DNA from: JANLYQ01 sp031365725
GTDB taxonomy: Bacteria > Actinomycetota > Actinomycetes > JACCUZ01
Assembly: GCA_031365725.1 (NCBI GenBank)
Contig: JANLYQ010000094.1
Location: forward strand, 1 to 63,972
DNA: 63,972 bases
Reading direction: 5' to 3'
Shown here in pieces: positions 20,790 to 30,188 of the stretch. Position 1 is the first letter of the stretch, and every line of letters begins with the position of its first letter. A program made the translations under genes and the position numbers. Under the pieces are notes generated by a model. The model was not told the origin of the DNA and did no database searches. It was given only the letters and a program-made list of their open reading frames with translations.

Positions 20790-21902
20790 TCACCCCAGCA
20801 ACGGGGATAGCTGGGCCGCGGCCGCGGCGGCTGTCAGGCCTCCGGTGTCGAAGTCGACGTCGGCACACGGTGCCGCATCGGGCCTTTCCTGCTGATGCCA
20901 GCTCGCCACGGCCGCCTGGCGCAGGACCCCGGCCGATGCTCCGACAAGACGGTCGCCAGCAAGATCTGGCCCTTCGCCCTGGCCACGCGCCACATGCCGT
21001 GCAACCAGTTCGTCGGGACCAGCGCGAAGTCGGACAACAGTCAGATCGACGTCAGCCAGCGCGCGGCGATAGGGCGTGACCTCGTCCGGCGTGTCGACAT
21101 TGCCGGAGAGGACAAGCCGAGTGGCACCGGCGGCGCGGAAGCAGTCCCACAGCGCGCCGACCATGGCCGACGGCATCGAGTGCGCGGCAGGTGCCGTCGG
21201 GTCACCCACGAAACCCACCTGAGCGGTGTCGACATACGCCGTCGTCACCTGCCGGCAGGCCGAGCTGAACAGCTCCCAGGCAACGGATGACTTGCCGACT
21301 GCCTGCGCCCCGCAGAGGAAGACGGCGCGACTGGTAGCGGTCACCGCAGGTTGCGCCGAGGGGCCTCCCCCGCCGCCAAGTGGTGCACGCGTCGAGGCAG
21401 GCGGCAGCGTCTCCACTGTCCGCCACACCTCGTCGGCCACCGCGTCGACAGTGCGGCCCGCCGTGACAACGGAGGGGTGCAACAGCCGCCGCAGATCCAG
21501 GTCGATCGCGAGCCGGTGGACCGCCGCACGGTCGGTCGACGCCACCCCCCGCCGCAGGAGTCGCCGGTCGAGCTCGTCCTCATCGACAGTCAAGCGACAG
21601 AACAGCAACTCGTCGTCCGCGAGCTGGTCGGCGTACCAGTCGATGAGGTCTGGGTCGAGGACACCGGAGACGACCAGGACCTCAGCGCCGGCCTCCGCGT
21701 AGTGCGGAGCGACCGCAGCGAGTGCCCCGCCCTTCAGTCGATGCCGCTCCGGGTCGGCGGCTCGCGCCGGGTAGACCATGCCGAGCTGGTCGATGTCGAC
21801 GTAAGCGACACCGCGACCTTTGCGCAGCAGGTCGAGGTAGACCCGCCACGCGGTGACTGACTTTCCGACCCCGGGGGGGCCGTAGATCCAGACGACGCGC
21901 AT
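20790..21902 (-). CDS. Tandem-duplicated P-loop kinase-like protein
   Basis: A 370-residue soluble protein made of two homologous P-loop domains. The N-terminal one has Walker A GPPGVGKS at 8-15; the second has GAQAVGKS at 198-205. Paired segments confirm duplication: AYVDIDQLGMV (33-43) with AYVDTAQVGFV (222-232); LVVSGVLDPD with LVLSGNVDTPDE; and LDRRLLRRG with LVARHVARG. It looks like small-molecule (APS/shikimate/chloramphenicol kinase-like) kinases, but I do not recognise a named family. ATG at 21902 is used; a GTG at 21911 overlaps the tatD stop (GTGA) and is equally possible. A low-complexity Gly/Pro linker joins the halves. Confidence 0.8.
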   Translation of the reverse strand: MRVVWIYGPPGVGKSVTAWRVYLDLLRKGRGVAYVDIDQLGMVYPARAADPERHRLKGGALAAVAPHYAEAGAEVLVVSGVLDPDLIDWYADQLADDELLFCRLTVDEDELDRRLLRRGVASTDRAAVHRLAIDLDLRRLLHPSVVTAGRTVDAVADEVWRTVETLPPASTRAPLGGGGGPSAQPAVTATSRAVFLCGAQAVGKSSVAWELFSSACRQVTTAYVDTAQVGFVGDPTAPAAHSMPSAMVGALWDCFRAAGATRLVLSGNVDTPDEVTPYRRALADVDLTVVRLRAGPDELVARHVARGQGEGPDLAGDRLVGASAGVLRQAAVASWHQQERPDAAPCADVDFDTGGLTAAAAAAQLSPLLG

Positions 21903-21907
21903 GGCAT

Positions 21908-22783
21908 TCACCAGCCGCCGAAGGCTGCCTCGGCGTTGACAGCGATGGCCGTGGCCAACGTGTCCTCGTCGACGCCCTTGACAGCGGCCATAGCGCGCAC
22001 CGTGTGCGGGATGAGGTAGGACGCGTTCGGGCGGCCGCGGAACGGCGTCGGGGTCAGGAAGGGCGCGTCGGTCTCGACCAGCAGCCGGTCGAGCGGTGCA
22101 ACTGCCAGAGCCGCACGCAGACCATCGGCGTTCTTGAACGTCACCGTGCCTGCGAAGGACAGCCACCACCCCTGCTCCGCGCAGTGTGCCGCCATCGCGG
22201 CGTCACCTGAGAAGCAGTGGAAGACCACGCGGTCCGGCGGGCCGGCGTCGTGCAGCACGCGCAGCACGTCGTCGTGCGCGTCGCGGTCGTGGATCATCAA
22301 CGCCTTGCCGTGCCGCTTGGCCATCTCGATGTGCGCCCGGAACGACGCCTCCTGGTCGGCACGCCCCGCGACGCCGGTCCGGAAGTGGTCGAGGCCGGTC
22401 TCGCCGATCGTGCGTACGACGTCATCAGCAGCCAGCGCGTCGATCTCGGCAAGGGCGTTGTCGAGGTCGCCGGCCTTCGCCAGCAGCGGCGCCTCGTTGG
22501 GGTGCAGTGCGACGCCGGCGACGATCGCGTCGAAGCGGTGTGCGGTGTCGACGGCCCACCGCGCTCCCGGGAGGTCGCAACCGATCTGCACGATCCGCGG
22601 TACGCCGGCAGCGGTGGCGGCCGCCAGAGCCTCCTCGACGGTCAGCCAGTCCTCGGGCGGATCGGCGATGTCGAGGTGGCAGTGGCTGTCGGCGACGGGC
22701 ACGCGCAACGGATCGGGCGTCGGCGGACGTTCGCGCGAGCCGCGGACGGCGCCACCGCGCGTGCGGGTCGGCCCGTCGGTCAC
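21908..22783 (-). CDS. tatD: TatD-family metal-dependent deoxyribonuclease
   Basis: A 291-residue TIM-barrel hydrolase with DNase/exonuclease activity in known homologues. Metal ligands are visible: DSHCHLD near the N terminus, TIGETGLDHFR, MIHDRDAHDDV, VFHCFSGDA and ETDAPFLTP. The GTG at 22783 overlaps the metG stop by 4 bases; the frame continuing upstream to 23704 lies inside metG and is not coding. metG-tatD is a common pair. Confidence 0.93.
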   Translation of the reverse strand: MTDGPTRTRGGAVRGSRERPPTPDPLRVPVADSHCHLDIADPPEDWLTVEEALAAATAAGVPRIVQIGCDLPGARWAVDTAHRFDAIVAGVALHPNEAPLLAKAGDLDNALAEIDALAADDVVRTIGETGLDHFRTGVAGRADQEASFRAHIEMAKRHGKALMIHDRDAHDDVLRVLHDAGPPDRVVFHCFSGDAAMAAHCAEQGWWLSFAGTVTFKNADGLRAALAVAPLDRLLVETDAPFLTPTPFRGRPNASYLIPHTVRAMAAVKGVDEDTLATAIAVNAEAAFGGW

Positions 22784-24390
22784 GACGTCGCGGCGGGGGC
22801 CGGCTCGACGGCCGGTTCCTCGATGCGCGGGAAGAGCGGCTCCGACTTCGTGACCGTCGCACCGGCGGGCAGCTGACCCCAACGACCCGCGTCCTGGACG
22901 CGCTGGTCGCCGAGCGCACCCAGAGCATCCTCCGCGCCGAGGGAGTGCCACAACGTCGCGCACGCCTTGGGCATCACCGGGTTGAGCAGGACCGCCACGA
23001 CTCGCAGCGCCTCGGCCGTGGAGTAGAGGATGCGGTCGAGGTCCGCGCCACGCGACTCGTCCTTGGCAACCTGCCACGGGGCCGTGTCGGTGACGTAGTT
23101 GTTGACCACCCGCACCAGGTCCATCGCCGCGATGATCGCACCCTGCAGGTCGAGGGTGTCGATCGCCGCCTCGGCCGTGGCGACCGCGGTGGCCGCAGCC
23201 GAAGCCAGGGTCGGCTCGTCGACCGGCGCGGGCAGCGCACCGTCGCGGTAACGACCGACCATCGAGGTCAGCCTCGACGCGAGGTTGCCCAGCTGGTCGG
23301 CCAGCTCGGCCTTGTAGCGGGCCGACATGTCCTCCCAGGAGAACGAGCCGTCCTGGCCGAACTCGATAGCCCGCAGGAAGTAGTAGCGGAAGGCGTCCGA
23401 GCCGAAGACGTCGATGATCTGGCTCGGTGGGATGGCCGTGAGCTTGGACTTGCTCATCTTCTCCCCGCCGACCAGCAGCCAGCCGTGGGCGAAGACCGTC
23501 TTGGGCAAGGGCACGCCGGCAGCGAGGAGCATCGCGGGCCTGATCACCGCGTGGAAGCGCAGGATGTCCTTGCCGACCAGATGGACGTCCGGCGGCCAGG
23601 TGCGAGCGAACTTCTCGGCGGCTGCGTCGTCGCCGTAGCCCGCCGCGGACAGGTAGTTCAGCAGGGCGTCGATCCACACGTACAGCACGTGCTTGTCGTC
23701 CCACGGGATCGGGATGCCCCAGTTGAAGGTGGACCGCGAGATCGAGAGGTCCGTCAGGCCCTGCTTCACGAACGAGATGACCTCGTTGCGGGCGCTGGCC
23801 GGCTGCACGAACTCGGGGTGGGCGGCGTACAGCTCGAGCAGCTTGTCCCCATAGGCCGAGAGCCGGAAGAAGTAGTTCTGCTCGGACAGGTGCTCGGTCG
23901 GGATGCCGTGGATGGGGCAGAGCTGCCGACCGGCCTGGTCGCCGGTGCCTTCGACCAGCTCGCTCTCGAGCTTGAACTCCTCGCAGGCCACGCAGTAAGG
24001 ACCGTCGTAGCTGCCCTGGTAGACGTCGCCATCGTCGTTGAGGGTGGCCCAGAACTCCTGCACCCGCGCCATGTGCCGGGGCTCGGTGGTGCGGATGAAG
24101 TCGTCGTTGGCGGCGTCGATCGTGGCCAGGACAGGCTTCCAGGCGGTCTCGACCAGCTCGTCGGTGAACTCCTGTGCCGTCTTGCCGGCCTTCTCCGCCG
24201 CCCGCAGGACCTTCTCACCGTGCTCGTCGGTGCCGGTGAGGTACCAGACGTCCTCGCCGCGCTGCCGGTGCCAGCGGGTCAGGACGTCACCCGCGACGGT
24301 CGTGTAGGCGTTGCCGATGTGCGGCGCGGCGGTCACGTAGTAGATCGGTGTCGTGACGTAGAACGCCTTGGTGGGGAGGGCTTCGGGCAT
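22780..24390 (-). CDS. metG: Methionyl-tRNA synthetase
   Basis: Charges tRNA-Met. At 536 aa, it is the short form without a C-terminal dimerisation domain. The signature HIGN (HIGH equivalent) is in TAAPHIGNAYTT and the KMSKS loop is in GGEKMSKSKLT. TGTDEHGEKV and the zinc-type knuckle with CVACEEF also match. Starts with ATG; its stop overlaps tatD. Confidence 0.97.
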   Translation of the reverse strand: MPEALPTKAFYVTTPIYYVTAAPHIGNAYTTVAGDVLTRWHRQRGEDVWYLTGTDEHGEKVLRAAEKAGKTAQEFTDELVETAWKPVLATIDAANDDFIRTTEPRHMARVQEFWATLNDDGDVYQGSYDGPYCVACEEFKLESELVEGTGDQAGRQLCPIHGIPTEHLSEQNYFFRLSAYGDKLLELYAAHPEFVQPASARNEVISFVKQGLTDLSISRSTFNWGIPIPWDDKHVLYVWIDALLNYLSAAGYGDDAAAEKFARTWPPDVHLVGKDILRFHAVIRPAMLLAAGVPLPKTVFAHGWLLVGGEKMSKSKLTAIPPSQIIDVFGSDAFRYYFLRAIEFGQDGSFSWEDMSARYKAELADQLGNLASRLTSMVGRYRDGALPAPVDEPTLASAAATAVATAEAAIDTLDLQGAIIAAMDLVRVVNNYVTDTAPWQVAKDESRGADLDRILYSTAEALRVVAVLLNPVMPKACATLWHSLGAEDALGALGDQRVQDAGRWGQLPAGATVTKSEPLFPRIEEPAVEPAPAATS

Positions 24391-24399
24391 GCGCCCAGC

Positions 24400-25272
24400 C
24401 TAGGGGCGCGGCGCCACTGAAAATTCGGGCCGGTCAGCCGCCTGGTTCGCGCGACCCACCAGGAGGGACAGGCCCACCACGACCACAGCCAGCACCCCGA
24501 TGACGGTCGCGACGGCTGGTCTGGTGACGTAGGCGAGCTCAACTCGGTCATAGGCGCACACGGCGCCGAGGAGGACAGCCGCGAGAACTGCGAGGGCCTG
24601 ATGCCTCGGCAGCCATGCGCTGAGCACCAGTCCAGCTCCCCAGGGAAGGGACCAGAGCAGCGCATAGGCGCCGTACGACGTGAGGTCCTGGGTCTCCGCG
24701 GCCCCGCCACCGACGAGCACCGGAAGCCCTACCAGAACGCCGACACCGACTACCAGCGCGACCGTCCGAGGAACGTCACCGCGCTGCGACACCGCGGCCG
24801 TTCCGGGGCGCGCAGTGCCCGGCAGCGACCTCAGAGCCAGGGCAGCCGCGACCGCTCCCACCAGCACCGTCAGGGCAGCGAGCACCTTCAGGGTCGGCTG
24901 GTTGTTCCAGACCCCGCACCCGCCGGCGCCCGCAGCCGGCTGCCAGTGCCGGTAGGCGACGATGGCGGTGCCGGTGAGCATGGTGGCGATCACGGTCGCC
25001 GCGGCGGCAGCCGGACCGCGAGCCGGACCGCGAGCCGCAGACTGGCCGGGCTGCAGCATCACGACGCCGAGGACGAGCAGCGTGCCGGCGAGCACCCACT
25101 GCCCGGGTCCGAACAGCGTGAGGAAGCCGTGCACAGCGAAGTTCACGCTGCCACCGGAGCAGGTGCCTTGCACCGCCACCATGAGCAGCGACGCCAGCCC
25201 TGCGGTGACGACGGCCGCCCCCGGCGCCACACTCGTCCCCTGCGCGACGGGGCGGTCCCCCGAGTCGGTCAT
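24400..25272 (-). CDS. Polytopic membrane protein of unknown function
   Basis: A 290-residue protein with about eight hydrophobic segments (for example LLVLGVVMLQ, TVALVVGVGVLVGLPVLVGG, ATVIGVLAVVVVGLSLLVG) and small extracellular loops containing single cysteines (TCSGGS, GGCGVWNN). I recognise no family. The ATG at 25272 is chosen because the upstream frame is polar and Arg-rich. It lies 9 bases from metG in the same direction, so it could be cotranscribed. Confidence 0.65.
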   Translation of the reverse strand: MTDSGDRPVAQGTSVAPGAAVVTAGLASLLMVAVQGTCSGGSVNFAVHGFLTLFGPGQWVLAGTLLVLGVVMLQPGQSAARGPARGPAAAAATVIATMLTGTAIVAYRHWQPAAGAGGCGVWNNQPTLKVLAALTVLVGAVAAALALRSLPGTARPGTAAVSQRGDVPRTVALVVGVGVLVGLPVLVGGGAAETQDLTSYGAYALLWSLPWGAGLVLSAWLPRHQALAVLAAVLLGAVCAYDRVELAYVTRPAVATVIGVLAVVVVGLSLLVGRANQAADRPEFSVAPRP

Positions 25273-25488
25273 GACCACGAGGCTAGACGCGCCGCCGCCG
25301 CCGTACTGGAGCTTCGGAGATCTTCGGGTGATGGCGCCCAGCGTCGCGAGCCCCCTCCTAGCCACTCCGGAGAGGATTCGGCACGCGACAGCGGCCGAAT
25401 GGTCTCCGGAGGCGCAGCACCGACCCCGCCGCCGCCGGTCCCGCCCCCGACATCTCCTCGGGTGCCGGCAAACCGACGGCGGCGGCTC

Positions 25489-26664
25489 TCAGCCGAGCTT
25501 CGGCAGGCCGCGCTTGAGGTTGCGGACGGCTTGCACGATGCGCTGCTCGTTCTCGATGAGCGCGAACCGCACGAACTTGTCGCCGGCCGGGCCGAAGCCG
25601 ACACCGGGTGAGAGCGCGACGTCGCAGTCCTTGACCAGCAGGGTCGCGAACTCGATCGAGCCCATCTCGGAGTAGGCCGCAGGGATCGGCGCCCAGGCGA
25701 ACATCGTGCCGCGGGGGCGTTTGATCTCCCAGCCGATGCGCGAGAGCCCGTCGACCAGCGCGTTGCGCCGCGACTCGTAGACCGCGTTGACCTCGGCGGG
25801 ATAGTCCGAGGCCTCGTTCATCGTCACGGTCGCCGCGATCTGGATCGGCTGGAACGTGCCGTAGTCCAGATAGGACTTCAGCTTGGTCAGAGCACCGACG
25901 ACCTCCTTGTTGCCGAGCAGGAAGGCCACCCGCCAGCCGGCCATCGAGAAGGACTTGGTCATCGAGTAGAGCTCGACCGCGCAGTCCATCGCGCCCTCGC
26001 ACTGCAGGATCGACGGCGGCTGCCAGCCATCGAAAGCCACATCCGCGTAGGCGAAGTCGTGCACCAGCACCACGTCCCGCTCACGCGCCCAGTCGACCAG
26101 TCGCTGCATGTCGGCGAGCTCGATCGTCGCGGTCGTCGGGTTGTGCGGGAAGGACAGCACCACCACCCGCGGCTTGGGCCAGCCGAGCTCCCAGGCATCC
26201 ATCACGTTGCCGACGTAGTCCTCGCCGGTGCCCACCGGCACCTGTCGTGCATCGGCGCCGGCGAAGTACGGTCCCCAGATGTGGATCGGGTACGACGGCG
26301 AGGGCACGAGTGCTGCGTCGCCCGGCTGCAGCAGCACCCACATCAGGTGACTGAAGCCCTCCTTGGCCCCGATGGTCGAGAGCACCTCGGTGTCGGGGTC
26401 GAGGGTGACGCCGAACTTGCGCAGGTACAGCGCGGCGATCGCCTCACGCAGCTTGGGGATGCCGCGGCTGGCGGAGTAGCGGTGGTTCTTGCTGTTGTGC
26501 GCCGCCTCGGCCAGCTTCTCGACCGCGATCGGCGGGGAGGGCAGGTCCGGGTTGCCGAAGCCGAGGTCGACCACGTCGTGCCCGGCCCGTCGGGCTTCGC
26601 GCTTGAGGCCGTCGATGATCGTGAAGACGTACGGCGGCAGGCCCGGGATCCGGCGGAACTCCAT
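25489..26664 (-). CDS. alaC: Alanine/PLP-dependent aminotransferase (AlaC-like)
   Basis: Class I/II aminotransferase of 391 residues, closest in motif to E. coli AlaC (glutamate-pyruvate transaminase). Visible are LPPYVFTIIDGLK, GNPDLPSPP, TIGAKEGFSHLMW, PSPSYPIHIWGPY, the loop VVLSFPHNPTTATIEL, the PLP lysine in YSMTKSFSMAGWR and the C-terminal VRFALIENEQRI. Related enzymes include LL-diaminopimelate aminotransferases, so lysine biosynthesis is an alternative role. Confidence 0.88.
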   Translation of the reverse strand: MEFRRIPGLPPYVFTIIDGLKREARRAGHDVVDLGFGNPDLPSPPIAVEKLAEAAHNSKNHRYSASRGIPKLREAIAALYLRKFGVTLDPDTEVLSTIGAKEGFSHLMWVLLQPGDAALVPSPSYPIHIWGPYFAGADARQVPVGTGEDYVGNVMDAWELGWPKPRVVVLSFPHNPTTATIELADMQRLVDWARERDVVLVHDFAYADVAFDGWQPPSILQCEGAMDCAVELYSMTKSFSMAGWRVAFLLGNKEVVGALTKLKSYLDYGTFQPIQIAATVTMNEASDYPAEVNAVYESRRNALVDGLSRIGWEIKRPRGTMFAWAPIPAAYSEMGSIEFATLLVKDCDVALSPGVGFGPAGDKFVRFALIENEQRIVQAVRNLKRGLPKLG

Positions 26665-26673
26665 CGGCCCAGG

Positions 26674-27507
26674 TTATCCACGCGACGCAAGCACAGCGTC
26701 GTAGAGCGCGCGGCGTGAGACTCCGTGCCGCGCGGCGACCGCAGCCGTCGCGTCCGTGAGCCGGGTCCCCGCCGCGACCAGCAGCGCCACCTCGCCGACG
26801 AGGTCGCCGGGCTCGGCCGACGACCCCGGCGCGGCACCGGCTACGACCACCGTCACCTCGCCGCGGACCCCGTCGGCCGCCCAGGACGCGAGCTCGCCCA
26901 GCCCGCCCCGGCGAACCTCCTCATAGGTCTTGGTCATCTCCCGGCACACGGCCGCGGGGCGGTCGGCGCCGAGCACGTCGGCCATCGCGGAGAGCGACGC
27001 GGCCAGCCGGTGCGGCGCCTCGAAGAACACCGTCGTGCGGGGCTCGGCCACCAGCTCGGCCAACCGGGCCACCCGTTCACCGGCCTTGCGCGGCAGGAAG
27101 CCCTCGAAGCAGAACCGGTCGACCGGCAGGCCGGACAGGGCAAGCGCGGTGAGCACAGCAGACGGACCGGGGACGGCGGTGACCGGGTGCCCAGCAGCAA
27201 CCGCCGCGGCGACGAGCCGGTAGCCGGGGTCGGACACCGACGGCATCCCGGCGTCGGTCACCAGCAGCACCCGCAGCCCCGCACCCAACGCCTCGACCAG
27301 CTCCGAGGTGCGCGCGATCTCGTTGCCCTCGAAGTAGGACACGACTCGACCGCCCACCTCGACACCGAGAGCACCTGTCAGTCGCCGCAGCCGCCGGGTG
27401 TCCTCGGCGGCCACGATGTCGGCGGCGGCGAGCTCGCGACCCAGCCGCGGCGAGGCGTCGGCGGGGTCACCGATCGGCGTACCCGCCAGCACCAGCACGC
27501 CGCTCAT
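26674..27507 (-). CDS. rsmI: 16S rRNA 2'-O-ribose C1402 methyltransferase
   Basis: SAM-dependent tetrapyrrole-methylase-fold enzyme that modifies C1402 in the ribosomal decoding centre. The N terminus VLVLAGTPIGDPADASPR, AAEDTRRLRRL, LVTDAGMPSVSDPGYRLV and PVTAVPGPSAVLTAL are all diagnostic. ATG at 27507 gives 277 aa. Divergent from pmt with only 35 bases between, a conserved actinobacterial pairing. Confidence 0.96.
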   Translation of the reverse strand: MSGVLVLAGTPIGDPADASPRLGRELAAADIVAAEDTRRLRRLTGALGVEVGGRVVSYFEGNEIARTSELVEALGAGLRVLLVTDAGMPSVSDPGYRLVAAAVAAGHPVTAVPGPSAVLTALALSGLPVDRFCFEGFLPRKAGERVARLAELVAEPRTTVFFEAPHRLAASLSAMADVLGADRPAAVCREMTKTYEEVRRGGLGELASWAADGVRGEVTVVVAGAAPGSSAEPGDLVGEVALLVAAGTRLTDATAAVAARHGVSRRALYDAVLASRG

Positions 27508-27542
27508 GCCCCCATCGTGTCGCACCCCTCTAGGCTGGCGGG

Positions 27543-29108
27543 GTGCTGCAGCCGACCGTCGACAGGGCGCGCGTCCGTGAACGGCTCGCACCGCCGATGC
27601 CGACCGACGGGATCTGGGGCTGGGTGGCGCCGCTGGTCATCACGCTGATCGCAGGAGTGCTGCGGTTCTGGGACCTCGGCAAGCCGCGGGCGTTCATCTT
27701 CGACGAGACCTACTACGCGAAGGACGCCTGGTCGCTGCTGCACTTCGGCGTCGAGCAGAACTACATCAAGGCCGTCCACGACAAGGACCCCGACCCGGCC
27801 AACATCAAGATCCTCGCCGGTCACGTCGACAAGCTCTGGACCGGCCCGTCCTACGTCGTGCACCCGCCCGGCGGCAAGTGGCTGATTGCGATCGGCGAGC
27901 AGCTGTTTGGCATGACGCCGTTCGGCTGGCGGTTCACTGTCGCGGTCACCGGCACCCTCGCGATCCTGATGATCGCGCGCATCGGTCGACGGCTGTTCCG
28001 TTCGACATTGCTCGGCTGCGTCGCCGGGGTGCTGCTCACGGTCGAGGGCCTGGAGTACGTCCACAGCCGGACCGCACTGCTGGACCCGCTGCTGATGTTC
28101 TGGGTGCTGGCGGCATTCGGAGCTCTCGTCATCGACCGCGACAACACCCGGGCCCGGCTGGCCGCCCGACTCGACCAGGTTGCCGGCTCACGGTTCGGTC
28201 CGGGTCTCGGGTGGCGACCGTGGCGACTGGCGGCTGGGGTCTTTCTCGGCATGGCCTGCGCGACCAAGTGGAGCGGGCTCTACTTCGTCGCGGTCTTCGG
28301 CCTGATGACGCTGCTGTGGGACATGGGTGCCCGCCGCACTGCCGGCGTACGCCGCCCGTGGGTCGGTACTGTTGTTCGCGACTCGATGCCGGCGTTCGTC
28401 TCGATCGTGCCGGTGGCGATCGCGGTCTACCTGGCGTCCTGGACCGGGTGGTTCCTCGGCGGCAAGCACGCCTACCTGCGCTACTGGGCCAAGGACAACC
28501 CGGGGCCCACGTGGCTGCCCGACTCGCTGTGGAGCCTCTGGCACTACCACCACGACGCATGGAACTTCCACACCCATCTCACGTCGCCGCACGACTACCA
28601 GTCCAACCCGTGGGGCTGGCTCGTGCTCGCGCGCCCGGTGTCCTACTACTACCAAGCACCCGCGAAGGGCAGTGCCGGATGTCACGTCGACGCCTGCTCA
28701 CAGGCCGTCACCGCACTGGGCACCCCGGCAATCTGGTGGGCGGCCTGTCTTGCGCTGCCGGTGCTGATCTATCTCTGGGCCCTGCGACGCGACTGGCGCG
28801 CCGGCGCGATCCTCGCCGGTGTCCTCGCCGGCTACGTCCCTTGGTTCGCCTACCAGTACCGCACCATCTTCTCGTTCTACGCCGTCGCCTTCGTGCCGTT
28901 CCTGGTGCTCGCAGTCACGATGTGCCTCGGTCTGATCATCGGCGGCCCGACCGCCTCGTCCCGGCGACGACAGTGGGGCACGGCCGCGGCCGGTGCCTAC
29001 GTCCTGCTCGCCGTCGTCAACTTCGCCTGGTTCCTCCCCGTGCTCTCCGCCGAGACCATCCCCTATGCGGACTGGTCGCTGCGGATGTGGTGGAAGTCCT
29101 GGATCTAG
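27543..29108 (+). CDS. pmt: Dolichyl-phosphate-mannose-protein mannosyltransferase (Pmt)
   Basis: Polyprenyl-phosphate-mannose-dependent enzyme that O-mannosylates exported proteins as they are secreted. It has 521 residues and roughly ten transmembrane helices. The conserved acidic pair lies in FIFDETYYAKDAWS and the loop HPPGGKWLIAIGEQLFG matches GT39 enzymes; a C-terminal helix pair ends in VVNFAWFLPVL. GTG start at 27543. Secreted proteins in this window, such as the subtilase, are possible substrates. Confidence 0.95.
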   Translation: MLQPTVDRARVRERLAPPMPTDGIWGWVAPLVITLIAGVLRFWDLGKPRAFIFDETYYAKDAWSLLHFGVEQNYIKAVHDKDPDPANIKILAGHVDKLWTGPSYVVHPPGGKWLIAIGEQLFGMTPFGWRFTVAVTGTLAILMIARIGRRLFRSTLLGCVAGVLLTVEGLEYVHSRTALLDPLLMFWVLAAFGALVIDRDNTRARLAARLDQVAGSRFGPGLGWRPWRLAAGVFLGMACATKWSGLYFVAVFGLMTLLWDMGARRTAGVRRPWVGTVVRDSMPAFVSIVPVAIAVYLASWTGWFLGGKHAYLRYWAKDNPGPTWLPDSLWSLWHYHHDAWNFHTHLTSPHDYQSNPWGWLVLARPVSYYYQAPAKGSAGCHVDACSQAVTALGTPAIWWAACLALPVLIYLWALRRDWRAGAILAGVLAGYVPWFAYQYRTIFSFYAVAFVPFLVLAVTMCLGLIIGGPTASSRRRQWGTAAAGAYVLLAVVNFAWFLPVLSAETIPYADWSLRMWWKSWI

Positions 29109-29123
29109 GGGCAGACCTTTCTC

Positions 29124-30128
29124 GTGGCATCGGAGAGCAAGGGCACAGTCGTGGTCGCACTGGCGGCCAACCTCGGCATCGCGGTGGCCAAGCTGGCCGC
29201 CGGACTGATCAGCGGATCAAGCTCGATGCTCGCGGAGGCGGCGCACTCGGTCGCGGACACCCTCAACCAGGTCTTTCTGCTCACGTCGCTGAAGGTGTCG
29301 CGGCGCACCGCTGACCCGGACCACCCGTTCGGCTATGGCAAGGCGCAGTTCTTCTGGTCGCTGATCGCGGCGCTGAGCATCTTCATGGCCGGTGCGGTCT
29401 TCTCGGTCTACGAGGGCGTGCACACGTTGCTGTCCAAGGGCAGCGAGTCCACCGGCCTGATGGTCGCCTACCTCGTGCTCGCCGTCTCGTTCGCCCTCGA
29501 GGGCACCAGCTGGCTCAAGGCACTGCGGCAGCTGCGCAGTGAGTCCCGGGACGAGGGCCGCACCCTGCGGCAGCACATCAAGGCCAGCAAGGACCCCAGC
29601 GTCAAGACCGTCCTCGCCGAGGACAGCGCCGCACTGGCCGGGCTCGTGCTCGCCGCCATCGGCATCACCCTGCACCACCTCACGGGCAGCGCCGCCTGGG
29701 ACGGCGCCGCCGCGATCCTCATCGGCGTCCTGCTCGCGTACGTCGCCTTCGTGCTGGGCCGCGACGTGTCCGGGCTGATCATCGGTGCGTCGGCAGTGCC
29801 CGAGACGGTCGTCGACATCTACGACCGGCTTCGCGCCCTCCCCGAGGTGACGACCGTCGTCGAGCTGCTGACCATGCACCTGGGGCCTGAGGAGGTGCTG
29901 GTCGCCGCACGGCTGGATCTCGAGGACCACCTGACTGCGCACGAGGTCGAGCACTTCAGCGAGCGGGCCGAGCTCGAGCTGCGGGCCGCCCACCCCGAGA
30001 TCGCCCAGGTGTTCCTCGACCCGACCCGACCCGACGCCGACCTTGCCCGGCGTACGTCGGTGCACATCGAGCGTCTGCGGGTCCGCGCAGTCGCGGCCCG
30101 GGCAGAGGCGGCACCCGCGCGGGTTTGA
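29124..30128 (+). CDS. Cation diffusion facilitator family transporter
   Basis: A 334-residue divalent-metal/proton antiporter. Helix II carries the metal-type SSSMLAEAAHSVADTLNQ, followed by DPDHPFGYGKAQFFWS; the second metal half-site is near VLAEDSAALAGLVLAAIG. The C-terminal cytoplasmic ferredoxin-like domain (MHLGPEEVLVAARLDLEDHL) is present. The metal is not predictable; many relatives move Zn or Mn. GTG start, 15 bases after pmt, so probably cotranscribed. Confidence 0.9.
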   Translation: MASESKGTVVVALAANLGIAVAKLAAGLISGSSSMLAEAAHSVADTLNQVFLLTSLKVSRRTADPDHPFGYGKAQFFWSLIAALSIFMAGAVFSVYEGVHTLLSKGSESTGLMVAYLVLAVSFALEGTSWLKALRQLRSESRDEGRTLRQHIKASKDPSVKTVLAEDSAALAGLVLAAIGITLHHLTGSAAWDGAAAILIGVLLAYVAFVLGRDVSGLIIGASAVPETVVDIYDRLRALPEVTTVVELLTMHLGPEEVLVAARLDLEDHLTAHEVEHFSERAELELRAAHPEIAQVFLDPTRPDADLARRTSVHIERLRVRAVAARAEAAPARV

Positions 30129-30188
30129 GTGGCTCGAGCGGAGGCAAGGTGCGCACAACACCTGCCCGCCCGCCCGAAGGAGCCACCC

